From Metaclostridioides mangenotii (GTDB taxonomy: Bacteria > Bacillota > Clostridia > Peptostreptococcales > Peptostreptococcaceae): a stretch of DNA of 64,000 nucleotides. The stretch spans positions 1,116,001 through 1,180,000 of the forward strand of contig NZ_JAGGJX010000001.1 in the NCBI RefSeq assembly GCF_017873185.1, in the 5' to 3' direction. Made by a program: the position numbers and the translations under genes. Under the pieces are notes generated by a model. It saw only the letters and a list, made by a program, of their open reading frames with translations, made no database searches and was not told where the DNA came from. Of this stretch, positions 25,503 through 34,188 are shown in pieces (within the stretch, counting starts at the first letter, position 1; each line of letters begins with the position of its first letter).

Positions 25503-27470
25503 ATGAATAAATGTAAGGAATTAAATGTAAAGTCATGGAGAGATTTTGTTGAATACGGTAAAGTCGATAAGACAGTAAAGAAAAATATAGTAGATTCTTG
25601 GGTAAGGTGTAAAAAATATAATGTTAATTACATGGATGGCAGTGGTCTTGATAAATATAAAATTCCTGTAGAAATTAAGATAAAGGAGAATATCGAATTA
25701 GTATCTGCGGCGCAGTCGATAATGGACAGTTTATATAAAACTATATCCGGTTCAGGTTTTGCCTTGTTCCTTACTGACAAAGAAGGATATATATTAGAGG
25801 TTATTGGCGATGATAGTATTTTAAATAAGGCTGAAGAATTGAGGTTTACTAAAGGAGCTTTATGGTCAGAAAAGACAGTAGGTACTAATGCAATTGGAAC
25901 TTGTCTGTATTTAAACGAACCTATTCAAACTATAGGCGCTGAACACTATGGAATAAAACAGCATTCGTGGACATGTTCATCAGCGCCAGTTCATGATAGT
26001 GATGGTAATATCTTAGGATGTATTAATATGTCCGGTATATATAAGGATGCACATTTGCATACTTTGGGAATAGTTATTGCTGCTGCAAAATCTATAGAGA
26101 AACAATTAGAGCTTGTGATGTCCTATAACTTATTAAATATAACCTTTGATTCTATAGTAGAAGGTATGATAGTTATTGATGAAAAATTCAATATTAAAAG
26201 AGTTAATAATATAGCAGAAAGTATTCTAGATCTCGATCGAGATAAAATTCTTAAATTAGATATTAAAAAGGTATTAAAAAATTTAAACTTCGATTATATT
26301 ACCGAAAATAGCAACGAACATTTCAACAGTATAGAATGTGATTTTTATATTAAAAACAATATAATTAAATGTATCTCAAACGTAGTACCTATGAATGTAA
26401 ACGGTAAATTTATGGGTTTAGTTATAACGTTTAGAGAAAGTAAATCTGTACATAAGTTTGTAAGTAAGGTAGTAGGCTATAACGCTACTTACAATTTCAA
26501 AGACATAATTACCAATAATAATAATATGCAGTACATGATAAATTTTGCTAAAAAGGCAGCTTCGAGTGATTGTAATATATTAATCGAGGGCGATAGTGGT
26601 ACTGGCAAAGAGCTAATTGCTCAATCAATACACAACTATAGCGACAGATGTAATGGTCCATTTGTAGCTATAAACTGTGCTTCTATACCAAGAGAGTTAA
26701 TGGAAAGCGAACTTTTTGGTTATAACAGAGGAGCTTTCACTGGAGCTGCTAAAGAAGGACATCCTGGTAAGTTTGAGCTTGCAGATGGTGGAACTATTTT
26801 TTTAGATGAATTAGGAGAGCTGCCATTAGACATGCAATCAAAACTGCTGAGAGTCTTAGATAATAATACTATTGTCAGAGTCGGCGGAAATTATGAGAAG
26901 AAATTAGATGTTAGAATAATAGGAGCAACAAATAAAAAGTTGAAGGATGAAATTGCTAATAAAACTTTTAGAGAAGATCTGTATTACAGGTTAAATGTAA
27001 TGAATATCAAAACAATTCCATTAAAGGAAAGAAAAGAAGATATAGAGCTTCTAGCAAAGTACTTTATAGATAATCTCAATTTAAAAAATAAGTCTAAATA
27101 CAAGATTATAAAAAATGATTATATAAATCATCTAAAAAAGTACGATTGGCCGGGAAATGTTAGGGAGTTAAGAAATGTTATAGAGAGAGATTTTTACTCC
27201 AGTGAAAATAATATAATTTCTATATCATCTACAGATAGAGTACATATAAAAAAAGATATACTCGAGGTCAAATTAGCTGATGCAGATAAAATAGTTCCAC
27301 TTGATATTTTGGAAAAAGAAAATATAATCAAAGCTATTAATTTCTGTGATGGAAATATATTGAAATCCGCAGAATTGTTAGGTATAAGCAGGGCTACTAT
27401 ATATAGGAAGTTCAAAAAATACAATATAAAAGAAATAAACTTAGAACAAACACATAATGTATCAAAATGA
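25503..27470 (+). CDS. acoR: Sigma-54-dependent transcriptional activator, AcoR type
   Basis: Enhancer-binding protein expected to switch on the dehydrogenase gene that follows. The 655-aa protein has an N-terminal GAF domain (about 60-200), a PAS-like domain (about 205-315), an AAA+ domain with Walker A EGDSGTGKE, the sigma-54-contacting GAFTGA and Walker B IFLDELGELPL, and a Fis-type helix-turn-helix at the end (KSAELLGISRATIYRKFKKY). It starts after AAGGGTGATTTT. AcoR-type GAF domains often respond to acetoin; that ligand is inference. A partial copy of this gene lies 1.45 kb upstream. Confidence 0.9.
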   Translation: MNKCKELNVKSWRDFVEYGKVDKTVKKNIVDSWVRCKKYNVNYMDGSGLDKYKIPVEIKIKENIELVSAAQSIMDSLYKTISGSGFALFLTDKEGYILEVIGDDSILNKAEELRFTKGALWSEKTVGTNAIGTCLYLNEPIQTIGAEHYGIKQHSWTCSSAPVHDSDGNILGCINMSGIYKDAHLHTLGIVIAAAKSIEKQLELVMSYNLLNITFDSIVEGMIVIDEKFNIKRVNNIAESILDLDRDKILKLDIKKVLKNLNFDYITENSNEHFNSIECDFYIKNNIIKCISNVVPMNVNGKFMGLVITFRESKSVHKFVSKVVGYNATYNFKDIITNNNNMQYMINFAKKAASSDCNILIEGDSGTGKELIAQSIHNYSDRCNGPFVAINCASIPRELMESELFGYNRGAFTGAAKEGHPGKFELADGGTIFLDELGELPLDMQSKLLRVLDNNTIVRVGGNYEKKLDVRIIGATNKKLKDEIANKTFREDLYYRLNVMNIKTIPLKERKEDIELLAKYFIDNLNLKNKSKYKIIKNDYINHLKKYDWPGNVRELRNVIERDFYSSENNIISISSTDRVHIKKDILEVKLADADKIVPLDILEKENIIKAINFCDGNILKSAELLGISRATIYRKFKKYNIKEINLEQTHNVSK

Positions 27471-27528
27471 GATTACATTATAATTAGTCTCATTTTGAAC
27501 CACATCAAATTGTATCAAAGTGAGATTA
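27458..27528 (+). promoter_or_regulatory. Three repeated sites, candidate activator-binding enhancer
   Basis: TGTATCAAAATGAGATTA (27458-27475, over the acoR stop), an inverted copy at 27485-27504 and TGTATCAAAGTGAGATTA (27511-27528). The first two form a perfect 11-bp inverted repeat. They lie about 155-230 bp upstream of the sigma-54 promoter, the usual enhancer distance. The first pair could also act as an acoR terminator, though no T-run follows. Confidence 0.6.
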
Positions 27529-27683
27529 TTCGTTAATTTATAAATTTAATATTCTAAATTAGAATTATATTTTTATAAAATTTCTACAAAATCCGTAATA
27601 TAAATAGCTGATTATAAACGTTTATAAAGAAATAAATAAAAGAAACAAAAATATTTAATAAGAAAATTATACAAAATCGAAAT

Positions 27684-27700
27684 TTGGTATAAAATTTGCT
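27684..27700 (+). promoter_or_regulatory. Sigma-54 (-24/-12) promoter for butanediol dehydrogenase
   Basis: TTGGTATAAAATTTGCT has GG and GC with exactly 10 nt between them, as sigma-54 promoters require. The start would be near 27711, about 50 nt before the gene. An activator gene of the right class lies directly upstream. Confidence 0.75.
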
Positions 27701-27763
27701 CTAATTATATGTTAGAAATTTAACTATATATTCAATCATAATAATTAGGAGGTAATTTTTACT

Positions 27764-28843
27764 ATGAAGGCAGCGCTTTGGTACAATAAAAACGATATTA
27801 GGGTCGAAGAAATCGATGAACCTAAAGTTACTAAAGGAAATGTAAAAATCAAGGTTAAATGGTGTGGGATATGTGGCTCAGACTTACATGAGTATCTAGG
27901 AGGACCTATTTTTATACCAGTTGACCAACCACATGCATTAAGTAAGAATCAAGCTCCAGTAGTTCTTGGACATGAGTTTTCAGGAGAAGTAGTCGAAATA
28001 GGCGAAGGTGTAACTAACTTTAAAGCTGGCGACAGAGTTGTTGTAGAACCCATGGTTGTTTGTGGAGAATGTCCTGCTTGTTTAGAAGGCAAATATAATT
28101 TATGTTCTTCATTAGGATTCCATGGTCTATGTGGTAGCGGTGGCGGACTTGCAGAGTACACTGTATTCCCAGAAGAATATATACATAAACTACCGGACAG
28201 CATGACTTATGAACAAGGGGCATTAATTGAGCCAATGGCTGTCGCTCTGCACTCTATAAGAATTGCCAATTTCAATGTAGGAGACACTGCTATAGTGCTT
28301 GGTTCAGGTCCAATTGGTCTTGCAACTATAGAATGCTTAAAAGCTGCTGGAGCAAAATTAGTGGTGGTTTTACAAAGGAAATCTATAAGACAAGAGTATG
28401 CAAAAAGAGCAGGTGCAGATGTTGTACTCGATCCTAATGTTGTTGATATCGCTGAAGAAGTTAAAAAGCTTACTGGTGGCGTGGGTGTAGATTTTGCATT
28501 TGAAACTACAGGAGCTAAAATCGGATTTGATACAGGACTTAATAGTTTGAAATATAATGGGACTATGATAATAACTAGTATTTGGGAAGGCGATGTAAGT
28601 TTTAACCCTAATCAATTAGTATTTACAGAAAAGAAAATAGTGGGTACTTTAGCATACAGACATGAATTCCCTGCAACAGTTGCATTAATGGATGATGGCA
28701 GAATCAAAGCTGATGGATATATAACTAAAAAAGTATATCTCGACGATATAGTTGAAGAAGGATTTGGTACACTAACAGGTCCTGACAAGAAAAAACAGGT
28801 TAAGATAATTGTTACACCAGATAAATCATTGTTAAATGAATAA
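27764..28843 (+). CDS. bdh: (R,R)-2,3-butanediol dehydrogenase, zinc-dependent
   Basis: Medium-chain zinc alcohol dehydrogenase that interconverts acetoin and 2,3-butanediol. The 359-aa protein has the catalytic zinc site CGICGSDLHEY and GHEFSGEV, structural zinc cysteines in CGECPACLEGKYNLC and the dinucleotide fold VLGSGPIGLA. The end of the second beta strand reads VVVLQRKSIRQEYAK, without the acidic residue typical of NAD specificity, so NADP use cannot be excluded. Close in layout to clostridial 2,3-butanediol dehydrogenases. AGGAGG ribosome site; sigma-54 promoter and activator upstream; strong terminator downstream. Confidence 0.88.
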   Translation: MKAALWYNKNDIRVEEIDEPKVTKGNVKIKVKWCGICGSDLHEYLGGPIFIPVDQPHALSKNQAPVVLGHEFSGEVVEIGEGVTNFKAGDRVVVEPMVVCGECPACLEGKYNLCSSLGFHGLCGSGGGLAEYTVFPEEYIHKLPDSMTYEQGALIEPMAVALHSIRIANFNVGDTAIVLGSGPIGLATIECLKAAGAKLVVVLQRKSIRQEYAKRAGADVVLDPNVVDIAEEVKKLTGGVGVDFAFETTGAKIGFDTGLNSLKYNGTMIITSIWEGDVSFNPNQLVFTEKKIVGTLAYRHEFPATVALMDDGRIKADGYITKKVYLDDIVEEGFGTLTGPDKKKQVKIIVTPDKSLLNE

Positions 28844-28922
28844 TATTTAAATATATATTATATATGTTAGATAAATATATAAAGCAAATAAATAATAATC
28901 ACATCAAAATAACTAAAATTTA

Positions 28923-28960
28923 AAGAGGAATTCCATCTGGAATATCCTCTTATTTTTTTA
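28923..28960 (+). terminator. Terminator after butanediol dehydrogenase
   Basis: AAGAGGA (28923-28929) pairs with TCCTCTT (28945-28951), with an inner ATTCCA/TGGAAT stem, followed by a T-run. Confidence 0.85.
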
Positions 28961-28989
28961 TTTTTACATTGTCTATCTATTTCATCAGT

Positions 28990-29481
28990 TTAATCCTCTA
29001 AATCATTATTTTTGTTTAAATCAGTTAAATCTGTAAGGTATTCAGAATAAAAATGTTGCTTTTTATTTATTAGATTTCTATCTAAATCCCTTCTATCATC
29101 TGGAAAATTATCCATCTCTTTTGCACACTTATTACATAAATTTGTCTCTGGAATAATATCGAGTCTATCATTTTCTATACTGCTTTTACATTCTTCACAA
29201 GTTCCATAAGTTCCTTCATCTATACGATCTAATGCTTTATCCACTTGATACAACCTTCCCTCTTCATGAGTTATAAGGCTATTTTGCATATCCTGCATAA
29301 ATACATCTGTTCCTATATCTCCAATATGGTTGTCATAACTAGACAACTCACCAGATGTATACTTCTCACTAGTGTGTTTTGTTGTATCTCCAAAAACAGT
29401 ATTGTCTTCCATTTTTCCTATTAATTTATTTAATTTATCTTTTTCTTTTAATAATTCTTCTTTGTATTTATTGAAATCCAT
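28990..29481 (-). CDS. TraR/DksA-family C4 zinc-finger protein, YteA/YlyA type
   Basis: Small RNA-polymerase-associated type of protein seen in spore formers. The 163-aa sequence has an N-terminal coiled coil, the SSYDNHIGDIGTD box at 48-60 typical of the YteA/YlyA group and a C4 zinc finger (C95, C98, C116, C119). In Bacillus ylyA lies between ileS and lspA; here the gene lies between those same two genes, but with inserted blocks on both sides. That supports orthology with YlyA, which assists the late forespore sigma factor in Bacillus; the role here is inferred. Confidence 0.85.
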   Translation of the reverse strand: MDFNKYKEELLKEKDKLNKLIGKMEDNTVFGDTTKHTSEKYTSGELSSYDNHIGDIGTDVFMQDMQNSLITHEEGRLYQVDKALDRIDEGTYGTCEECKSSIENDRLDIIPETNLCNKCAKEMDNFPDDRRDLDRNLINKKQHFYSEYLTDLTDLNKNNDLED

Positions 29482-29645
29482 CTCGCACCTCTATTCTGAT
29501 ATTTAGATTATTTTATAAAATTTTTTATAAATTAAACCTACTAATATAGAGTAGTATGTGAAGAAAGCAATTTAAAAATACTAAAACTTTTTACTAACCA
29601 AATGATTTATGACTTAATAAATATCACGCTTTTTTTTATTTATAT

Positions 29646-30641
29646 CTAAAGAGAAGTGAATCCTACCTTTTTGTATACTTTTCTTAAAGTTTTTACAGCT
29701 TTTCTTTGAGCCTTTTCAGCACCCATAGTGTATATCTCTTTAAGATAATCTTTGTTATCCAATAAGTATATATATTTTTCTCTTATAGGTCTAAGTGACT
29801 CTACAACAACTTCTGCTACATCTGCTTTGAAGTCTCCATAACCTTTACCTTCATACATAGCTACAATTTCATCAACTGATTTTTCTTCTAGATTTGAATA
29901 TATATCTATAAGATTTTTTAATCCCGGTTGTTCATCACTGTAATTTACAACTCCAACTGAATCTGTAACACTTTTTTTGATTTTTCTTCTAATAGTATCA
30001 GCATCGTCAGCTAAAAGTATAAACGCATTTTCATCTGCATCTGATTTGCTCATCTTCTTAGTTGGCTCCTGTAAGCTCATAACTCTCGCACCCTCTTTTG
30101 GTGTATATCCTTCTGGCACTACAAAAGTAGGTGAATATCTGTTGTTAAATCTATTAGCAAGATCACGTGCTAACTCAAGATGTTGTCTTTGATCTTCACC
30201 AACTGGAACCAAATCTGTTTGGTAAAGAAGAATATCCGCTGCCATTAGTACAGGATAAGTGAATAAACCAGCATTTAAGTTAGCTTCATTTTTTTGAGAT
30301 TTATCTTTGAATTGAGTCATTCTGTTGAGTTCACCCATATAAGTCATAGAATTTAAGACCCACATTAGCTCTAAATGCTCCTTTACATGTGACTGTATAA
30401 ATATTGTGTTCTTCTCTGGATCAAGTCCACAAGCTATATATTGAGCAAGAAGCTCCATTGTATTTGCTCTTAAAGTCTTCGCTTCTTGAGGAACTGTTAT
30501 AGCATGAAGGTCTACAACACCATAGTAACATTCGTACTCATCTTGCAGTAGGGTCCAATTTTTTATCGCTCCTAAATAGTTTCCTAAAGTCATCTTTCCA
30601 GATGGTTGAGCCCCACTAAATATTACTTTTTTTTCGCTCAT
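29646..30641 (-). CDS. trpS: Tryptophanyl-tRNA synthetase
   Basis: Charges tRNA-Trp. The 331-aa class I enzyme has the HIGH equivalent PSGKMTLGNYLGA near residues 13-25, GEDQRQHLELARDLA and the KMSKS loop KKMSKSD near 195. AGGAGG precedes the ATG. It follows mtnN after 30 nt, and both are read from the leader carrying a Trp T-box. Confidence 0.96.
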   Translation of the reverse strand: MSEKKVIFSGAQPSGKMTLGNYLGAIKNWTLLQDEYECYYGVVDLHAITVPQEAKTLRANTMELLAQYIACGLDPEKNTIFIQSHVKEHLELMWVLNSMTYMGELNRMTQFKDKSQKNEANLNAGLFTYPVLMAADILLYQTDLVPVGEDQRQHLELARDLANRFNNRYSPTFVVPEGYTPKEGARVMSLQEPTKKMSKSDADENAFILLADDADTIRRKIKKSVTDSVGVVNYSDEQPGLKNLIDIYSNLEEKSVDEIVAMYEGKGYGDFKADVAEVVVESLRPIREKYIYLLDNKDYLKEIYTMGAEKAQRKAVKTLRKVYKKVGFTSL

Positions 30642-30671
30642 TTTCTCGCCTCCTAATTTTCTTATTTTAAA

Positions 30672-31367
30672 TTATATTGATTTTAGCATGTTTAATACTA
30701 TATCTTTTGAGTTATGTGCTGCTTCAATTACAAATTCTTCGTATGTAACATTAGCACTATCATCAGCTTTGTCTGACATTGCTCTAATTATTACAAATGG
30801 AGTATTATTTAAATAACAAACATGTGCTATTGCTCCACCTTCCATCTCTCCACAGTAAGCTCCGAACTCTTCTACTATTGAATCTTTTAGTTCTTTAGAT
30901 GCAATAAATATATCACCTGTCGCTATTCTTCCTTTGAATACATTATGTTTTGTACTGTTAATTGATGAACTATATGCAGCCTCAATTAGCCTTTCATCAG
31001 CTTTAAAAACAGAAGTCTCCATACGAGGTATTACTCCTTTTGGATAGTCATATGCTATTGCATCAAAATCGTGTTCTACAGCATCAGTAGATATAACTAT
31101 ATCATTTACATCCAATTGCTCATTAAGGGCACCTGCAACACCAGTGTTTACTATTGCATCTGCTCCAAATTCACTTATAAGTATCTGTGCACAAAGTGCT
31201 GCATTTACCTTACCAATTCCGCATTTAACTAAAACAACATTTCTTCCTTCAATTATTCCTTGATTAAAAACTAAACTAGCTTTATTCACAGTTTTTTGTA
31301 CTTCCATTAGCTCTAAAAGTATACTTACCTCTTCGTCCATAGCTCCAATTATTCCTATTGTTTTCAT
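30672..31367 (-). CDS. mtnN: 5'-methylthioadenosine / S-adenosylhomocysteine nucleosidase
   Basis: Cleaves adenine from methylthioadenosine, S-adenosylhomocysteine and 5'-deoxyadenosine. The 231-aa length is standard. It begins MKTIGIIGAMDEEV with the catalytic Glu in the first motif; the substrate Glu is in GEMEGGAIAHVC and the catalytic Asp is in RAMSDKADDS. It is the first gene after the Trp T-box and is followed by trpS. That pairing is unusual, since its substrates have no direct link to tryptophan. Confidence 0.94.
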   Translation of the reverse strand: MKTIGIIGAMDEEVSILLELMEVQKTVNKASLVFNQGIIEGRNVVLVKCGIGKVNAALCAQILISEFGADAIVNTGVAGALNEQLDVNDIVISTDAVEHDFDAIAYDYPKGVIPRMETSVFKADERLIEAAYSSSINSTKHNVFKGRIATGDIFIASKELKDSIVEEFGAYCGEMEGGAIAHVCYLNNTPFVIIRAMSDKADDSANVTYEEFVIEAAHNSKDIVLNMLKSI

Positions 31368-31416
31368 ATAATAACACTCCTTTTTATCTTTTATTTCTCT
31401 TATGTTTTTTTAAATT

Positions 31417-31660
31417 AAAAAATCCGCCCTAAAAATATAGGACGGACGTATCTCCGTGGTACCACCTAAATTGCATAAATTACTATGCCTCTCTAGTTCT
31501 GATTTAACGCTCAGCTACGATTTGAGCTAATTATATATTCACTACTTGCTAAATATATGTTCACTCAATACCTCCAAGGTCCATTCATTAAATAATTCTT
31601 GCGAGATCTCATCGTTCTCAGCTTTCTGTATTGATACTATATTTAACTACTACTCCTTTT
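31417..31660 (-). promoter_or_regulatory. T-box riboswitch, Trp specifier (UGG)
   Basis: The conserved T-box AGGTGGTACCACG is at 31455-31467, followed by a terminator (arms 31438-31446 and 31423-31431) and a U-run at 31417-31422. In Stem I a lower helix AAGG/CCTT and an upper helix TTAAATA/TATTTAA bound an internal loop whose 3' side is TGAATGGA (31580-31587). Aligned with the Ile leader in this window, the specifier is UGG (31581-31583), matching trpS. Uncharged tRNA-Trp would cause read-through into mtnN-trpS. Confidence 0.9.
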
Positions 31661-31701
31661 CACAGGACTTATATTTTTAATTATTAATTATTTATATTTT
31701 T

Positions 31702-31730
31702 ATGATATGCTTTCAAGTTTAAATTGTCAA
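31702..31730 (-). promoter_or_regulatory. Promoter for the Trp T-box operon
   Basis: TTGACA (31725-31730), 17 bp, TATCAT (31702-31707) on the minus strand. It lies just beyond the aroD stop, so aroD and mtnN-trpS are probably separate units. Confidence 0.75.
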
Positions 31731-31737
31731 CTGTATA

Positions 31738-32496
31738 TTATTTTACATGTAACAAATCTAAGATATTTTTTAATTCCTTAACTTCAATCTGGCCTGGAGC
31801 ACTTGCGGCTTTAGCCGATCCAAATGTCATACAAGATCCGAATAATTCTCCTGACAACCTGCTGATTACTCCCAAATTTCCCATAGAAATAGTAATTATC
31901 GGTCTAGTTGAGCATTTCTGTTTCATTGTATTAGTCGCCTCTAAAAGCGTCAACACATCATCTGAACTCTTTGGCATAACTGCAATCTTAGGTAAATCAG
32001 CTCCTATTTCTTGCATTTTACAAAGTCTCGATATTATCTCATCTTTTGGTGGAGTTTTATAGATATCATGGTTAGATACAATTACCTTTACGCCTGCTCC
32101 GTGTGCTTTTTCTATCAATTCTCTTATTTCACTTTCTTTGCTGAATAGCTCTATGTCTATTATGTCTACTTCACCAGTTTTCATTATATAATCGTATAAT
32201 TTGAAATAGTATCCCCCGCTTACACTACACTCCCCACCCTCTCTTTCATTTCTAAAAGTGAACAGTAAAGGTATATCTTTTAAATCTTTTCTTATTTCAG
32301 ATAGTGCTTTTTCTACTTTGTCTATATCATTAACATCATCGAAATAATCTACTCTCCACTCTATCAAATCAGCATCTATATACTTTAATATACGGGCTTC
32401 TTCTTTTAATAAATCGATATTTCTACCGATCATAGGCACACAAACTTTAGGTTTTCCTTCCCCTAAAGTAATATTTTTTACTATTACAGTGTTCAT
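31738..32496 (-). CDS. aroD: 3-Dehydroquinate dehydratase, type I
   Basis: Dehydrates 3-dehydroquinate in the shikimate pathway through a Schiff-base lysine. The 252-aa protein has EWRVDYFDD near the N-terminus, the catalytic His in VIVSNHDIYKTP and the Schiff-base Lys in PKIAVMP. The length fits the type I family. No other shikimate gene is adjacent. AGGAATAG-like sequence precedes the ATG. The 262-nt gap to the divergent peptidase gene is AT-rich and must hold both promoters; I could not place them confidently. Confidence 0.95.
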   Translation of the reverse strand: MNTVIVKNITLGEGKPKVCVPMIGRNIDLLKEEARILKYIDADLIEWRVDYFDDVNDIDKVEKALSEIRKDLKDIPLLFTFRNEREGGECSVSGGYYFKLYDYIMKTGEVDIIDIELFSKESEIRELIEKAHGAGVKVIVSNHDIYKTPPKDEIISRLCKMQEIGADLPKIAVMPKSSDDVLTLLEATNTMKQKCSTRPIITISMGNLGVISRLSGELFGSCMTFGSAKAASAPGQIEVKELKNILDLLHVK

Positions 32497-32758
32497 ATTC
32501 TATTCCTCCGCTTGTCATCAACATATTAACATCAAATACAATAACCTCGATCAATAGTTATCTTTTATCTAAGCTTTACCCTAATATATCATAGTGATTC
32601 ACTATAATACATATTAATTTAAAAACCAAAATTAATATCAGATTATTCATAATTTTAAAATTATAATTATTACTTATATTTTTCATAAATCTATACTTTT
32701 TTCATATTATTAGTGATAAAATTGAAGTGTGGTTAATTATACTTAGGAGGAGAATTTT

Positions 32759-33835
32759 ATGAAAACTCAAAGATTGAACGCAGTTTTAGAACAAATGAAA
32801 AAAGACAATCTAACTCAAATGTTAGTAAGTGATCCAACATCAATATACTATTTAACAGAAGAATTAGTTCATCCAGGTGAAAGATTGTTATCACTTTACT
32901 TAAATGTAAACGGAAAACACAAATTATACATCAATGGGCTGTTCCCTATACATCAAGATTTAGGTATTGAAATCGTTTACTTCAACGACAACCAAAATCC
33001 TATAGAAATAATTGCTAAAGAAGTAGATAAAAATGCAACTATGGGTGTTGATAAAAACTGGCCAGCTAGATTCTTATTAAACTTAATGGAATTAGGTGGA
33101 GGAAGCAAATTTATAGATACTTCTTACATAATAGATACACTAAGAACATTCAAAGATGAAGAAGAAAAAGACGCAATGAGACTTGCTTCGAAATTAAATG
33201 ACCAAGCTATGGCTAAACTTAAAGAATCTGTAACTGGAGATCGCACAGAAAAACAATTAGTTGGTATACTATCTAATATATACGAAGACCTAGGAGCTGA
33301 TGGATTCTCATTTGATCCAATAATTGGATTTGGGGCAAACGCTGCCAACCCACATGGAATGCCAGGAAAAGACCTTCCTAAACCAGGTGATACTGTAATA
33401 TTAGATATAGGATGTGTTAAAAACAACTACTGCTCTGATATGACTAGAACAGTATTCTACAAAGAAATACCAGAAAAAGGTAGAGAAATATTTGAAATAG
33501 TTCTTGAAGCAAACAAGAGAGCTATATCAATTATAAAACCAGGAGTTAGATTCTGTGACATAGATGCAGCTGCTCGTGACTATATAACCGAAAAAGGATA
33601 CGGTGAGTACTTTACTCACAGAACTGGTCACTCTATAGGACTTGAATGTCATGATAAAGGTGACGTATCTGCTATAAACACTGATGAAGTTCAGCCAGGT
33701 ATGATATTCTCAATAGAACCAGGTATATACTTATCAGGAGATCTTGGAGTTAGAATAGAAGACTTAGTATTAGTAACTGAAGATGGATGCGAAATATTAA
33801 ACAACTATACAAAAGAAATATGCGTGGTTGGATAA
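32759..33835 (+). CDS. M24-family Xaa-Pro aminopeptidase/dipeptidase
   Basis: Metallopeptidase removing or splitting residues next to proline, useful in peptide catabolism. The 358-aa protein has a creatinase-like N-domain (about 1-125) and a pita-bread catalytic domain with the metal ligands in ILDIGCVKNNYCSDMTRTVF (two Asp), HRTGHSIGLECHD (His), IEPGIYL (Glu) and RIEDLVLV (Glu). AGGAGGAGAATTTT precedes the ATG and a strong terminator follows, so it stands alone. PepQ or PepP specificity cannot be set from the sequence. Confidence 0.92.
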   Translation: MKTQRLNAVLEQMKKDNLTQMLVSDPTSIYYLTEELVHPGERLLSLYLNVNGKHKLYINGLFPIHQDLGIEIVYFNDNQNPIEIIAKEVDKNATMGVDKNWPARFLLNLMELGGGSKFIDTSYIIDTLRTFKDEEEKDAMRLASKLNDQAMAKLKESVTGDRTEKQLVGILSNIYEDLGADGFSFDPIIGFGANAANPHGMPGKDLPKPGDTVILDIGCVKNNYCSDMTRTVFYKEIPEKGREIFEIVLEANKRAISIIKPGVRFCDIDAAARDYITEKGYGEYFTHRTGHSIGLECHDKGDVSAINTDEVQPGMIFSIEPGIYLSGDLGVRIEDLVLVTEDGCEILNNYTKEICVVG

Positions 33836-33853
33836 AACAAGTACAAATATTAT

Positions 33854-33890
33854 AAAAATCGGGAAACTTTGCTTTCCCGATTTTTATTTT
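33854..33890 (+). terminator. Terminator after the M24 peptidase
   Basis: 13-bp perfect stem (33854-33866 with 33873-33885) with a CTTTGC loop and a T-run. Confidence 0.9.
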
Positions 33891-34037
33891 CCCCAATTTA
33901 ATTCTTGTATAAAATCTTTATTACTTCCCTATTCTCCTAACTTAAATAAACTATATATAAAATCAACACCAAATTAAGTATAATGATACTATTGGGAATT
34001 TTACTTGTAAGCATGATAATAAAAATATTTTCTCTGA

Positions 34038-34187
34038 AATAGAAATATATCAAAGAAAATTCATATAATAGATGGATGGATAATTGGCTTAGACGCAAAT
34101 GGTAATATACTTATACATCAATTTTTAAAATACGCCGAAATTACTAAGAATATTTTCTATTCTATAACTAAAAAAGTGAGGGAATAA
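34038..34187 (+). pseudogene. 3' remnant of an RCC1-like gene
   Basis: The frame from 34038 to TAA 34185-34187 has no start codon and reads IIDGWIIGLDANGNIL, matching the C-terminal repeat YLLDGCVVGLNSEGNVF of the next gene. An in-frame stop lies just upstream. It ends 1 nt before the ATG of the intact gene, whose GAGGG ribosome site lies within it. This looks like the tail of a lost tandem copy. Confidence 0.65.
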
Positions 34188-34188
34188 T

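Noticed and set aside
29570-29640. A plus-strand hairpin ending in eight T near the trpS 3' end as a terminator
   Set aside because: The stem is short and imperfect, and it points away from any plus-strand gene; on the minus strand it lacks a U-tract.
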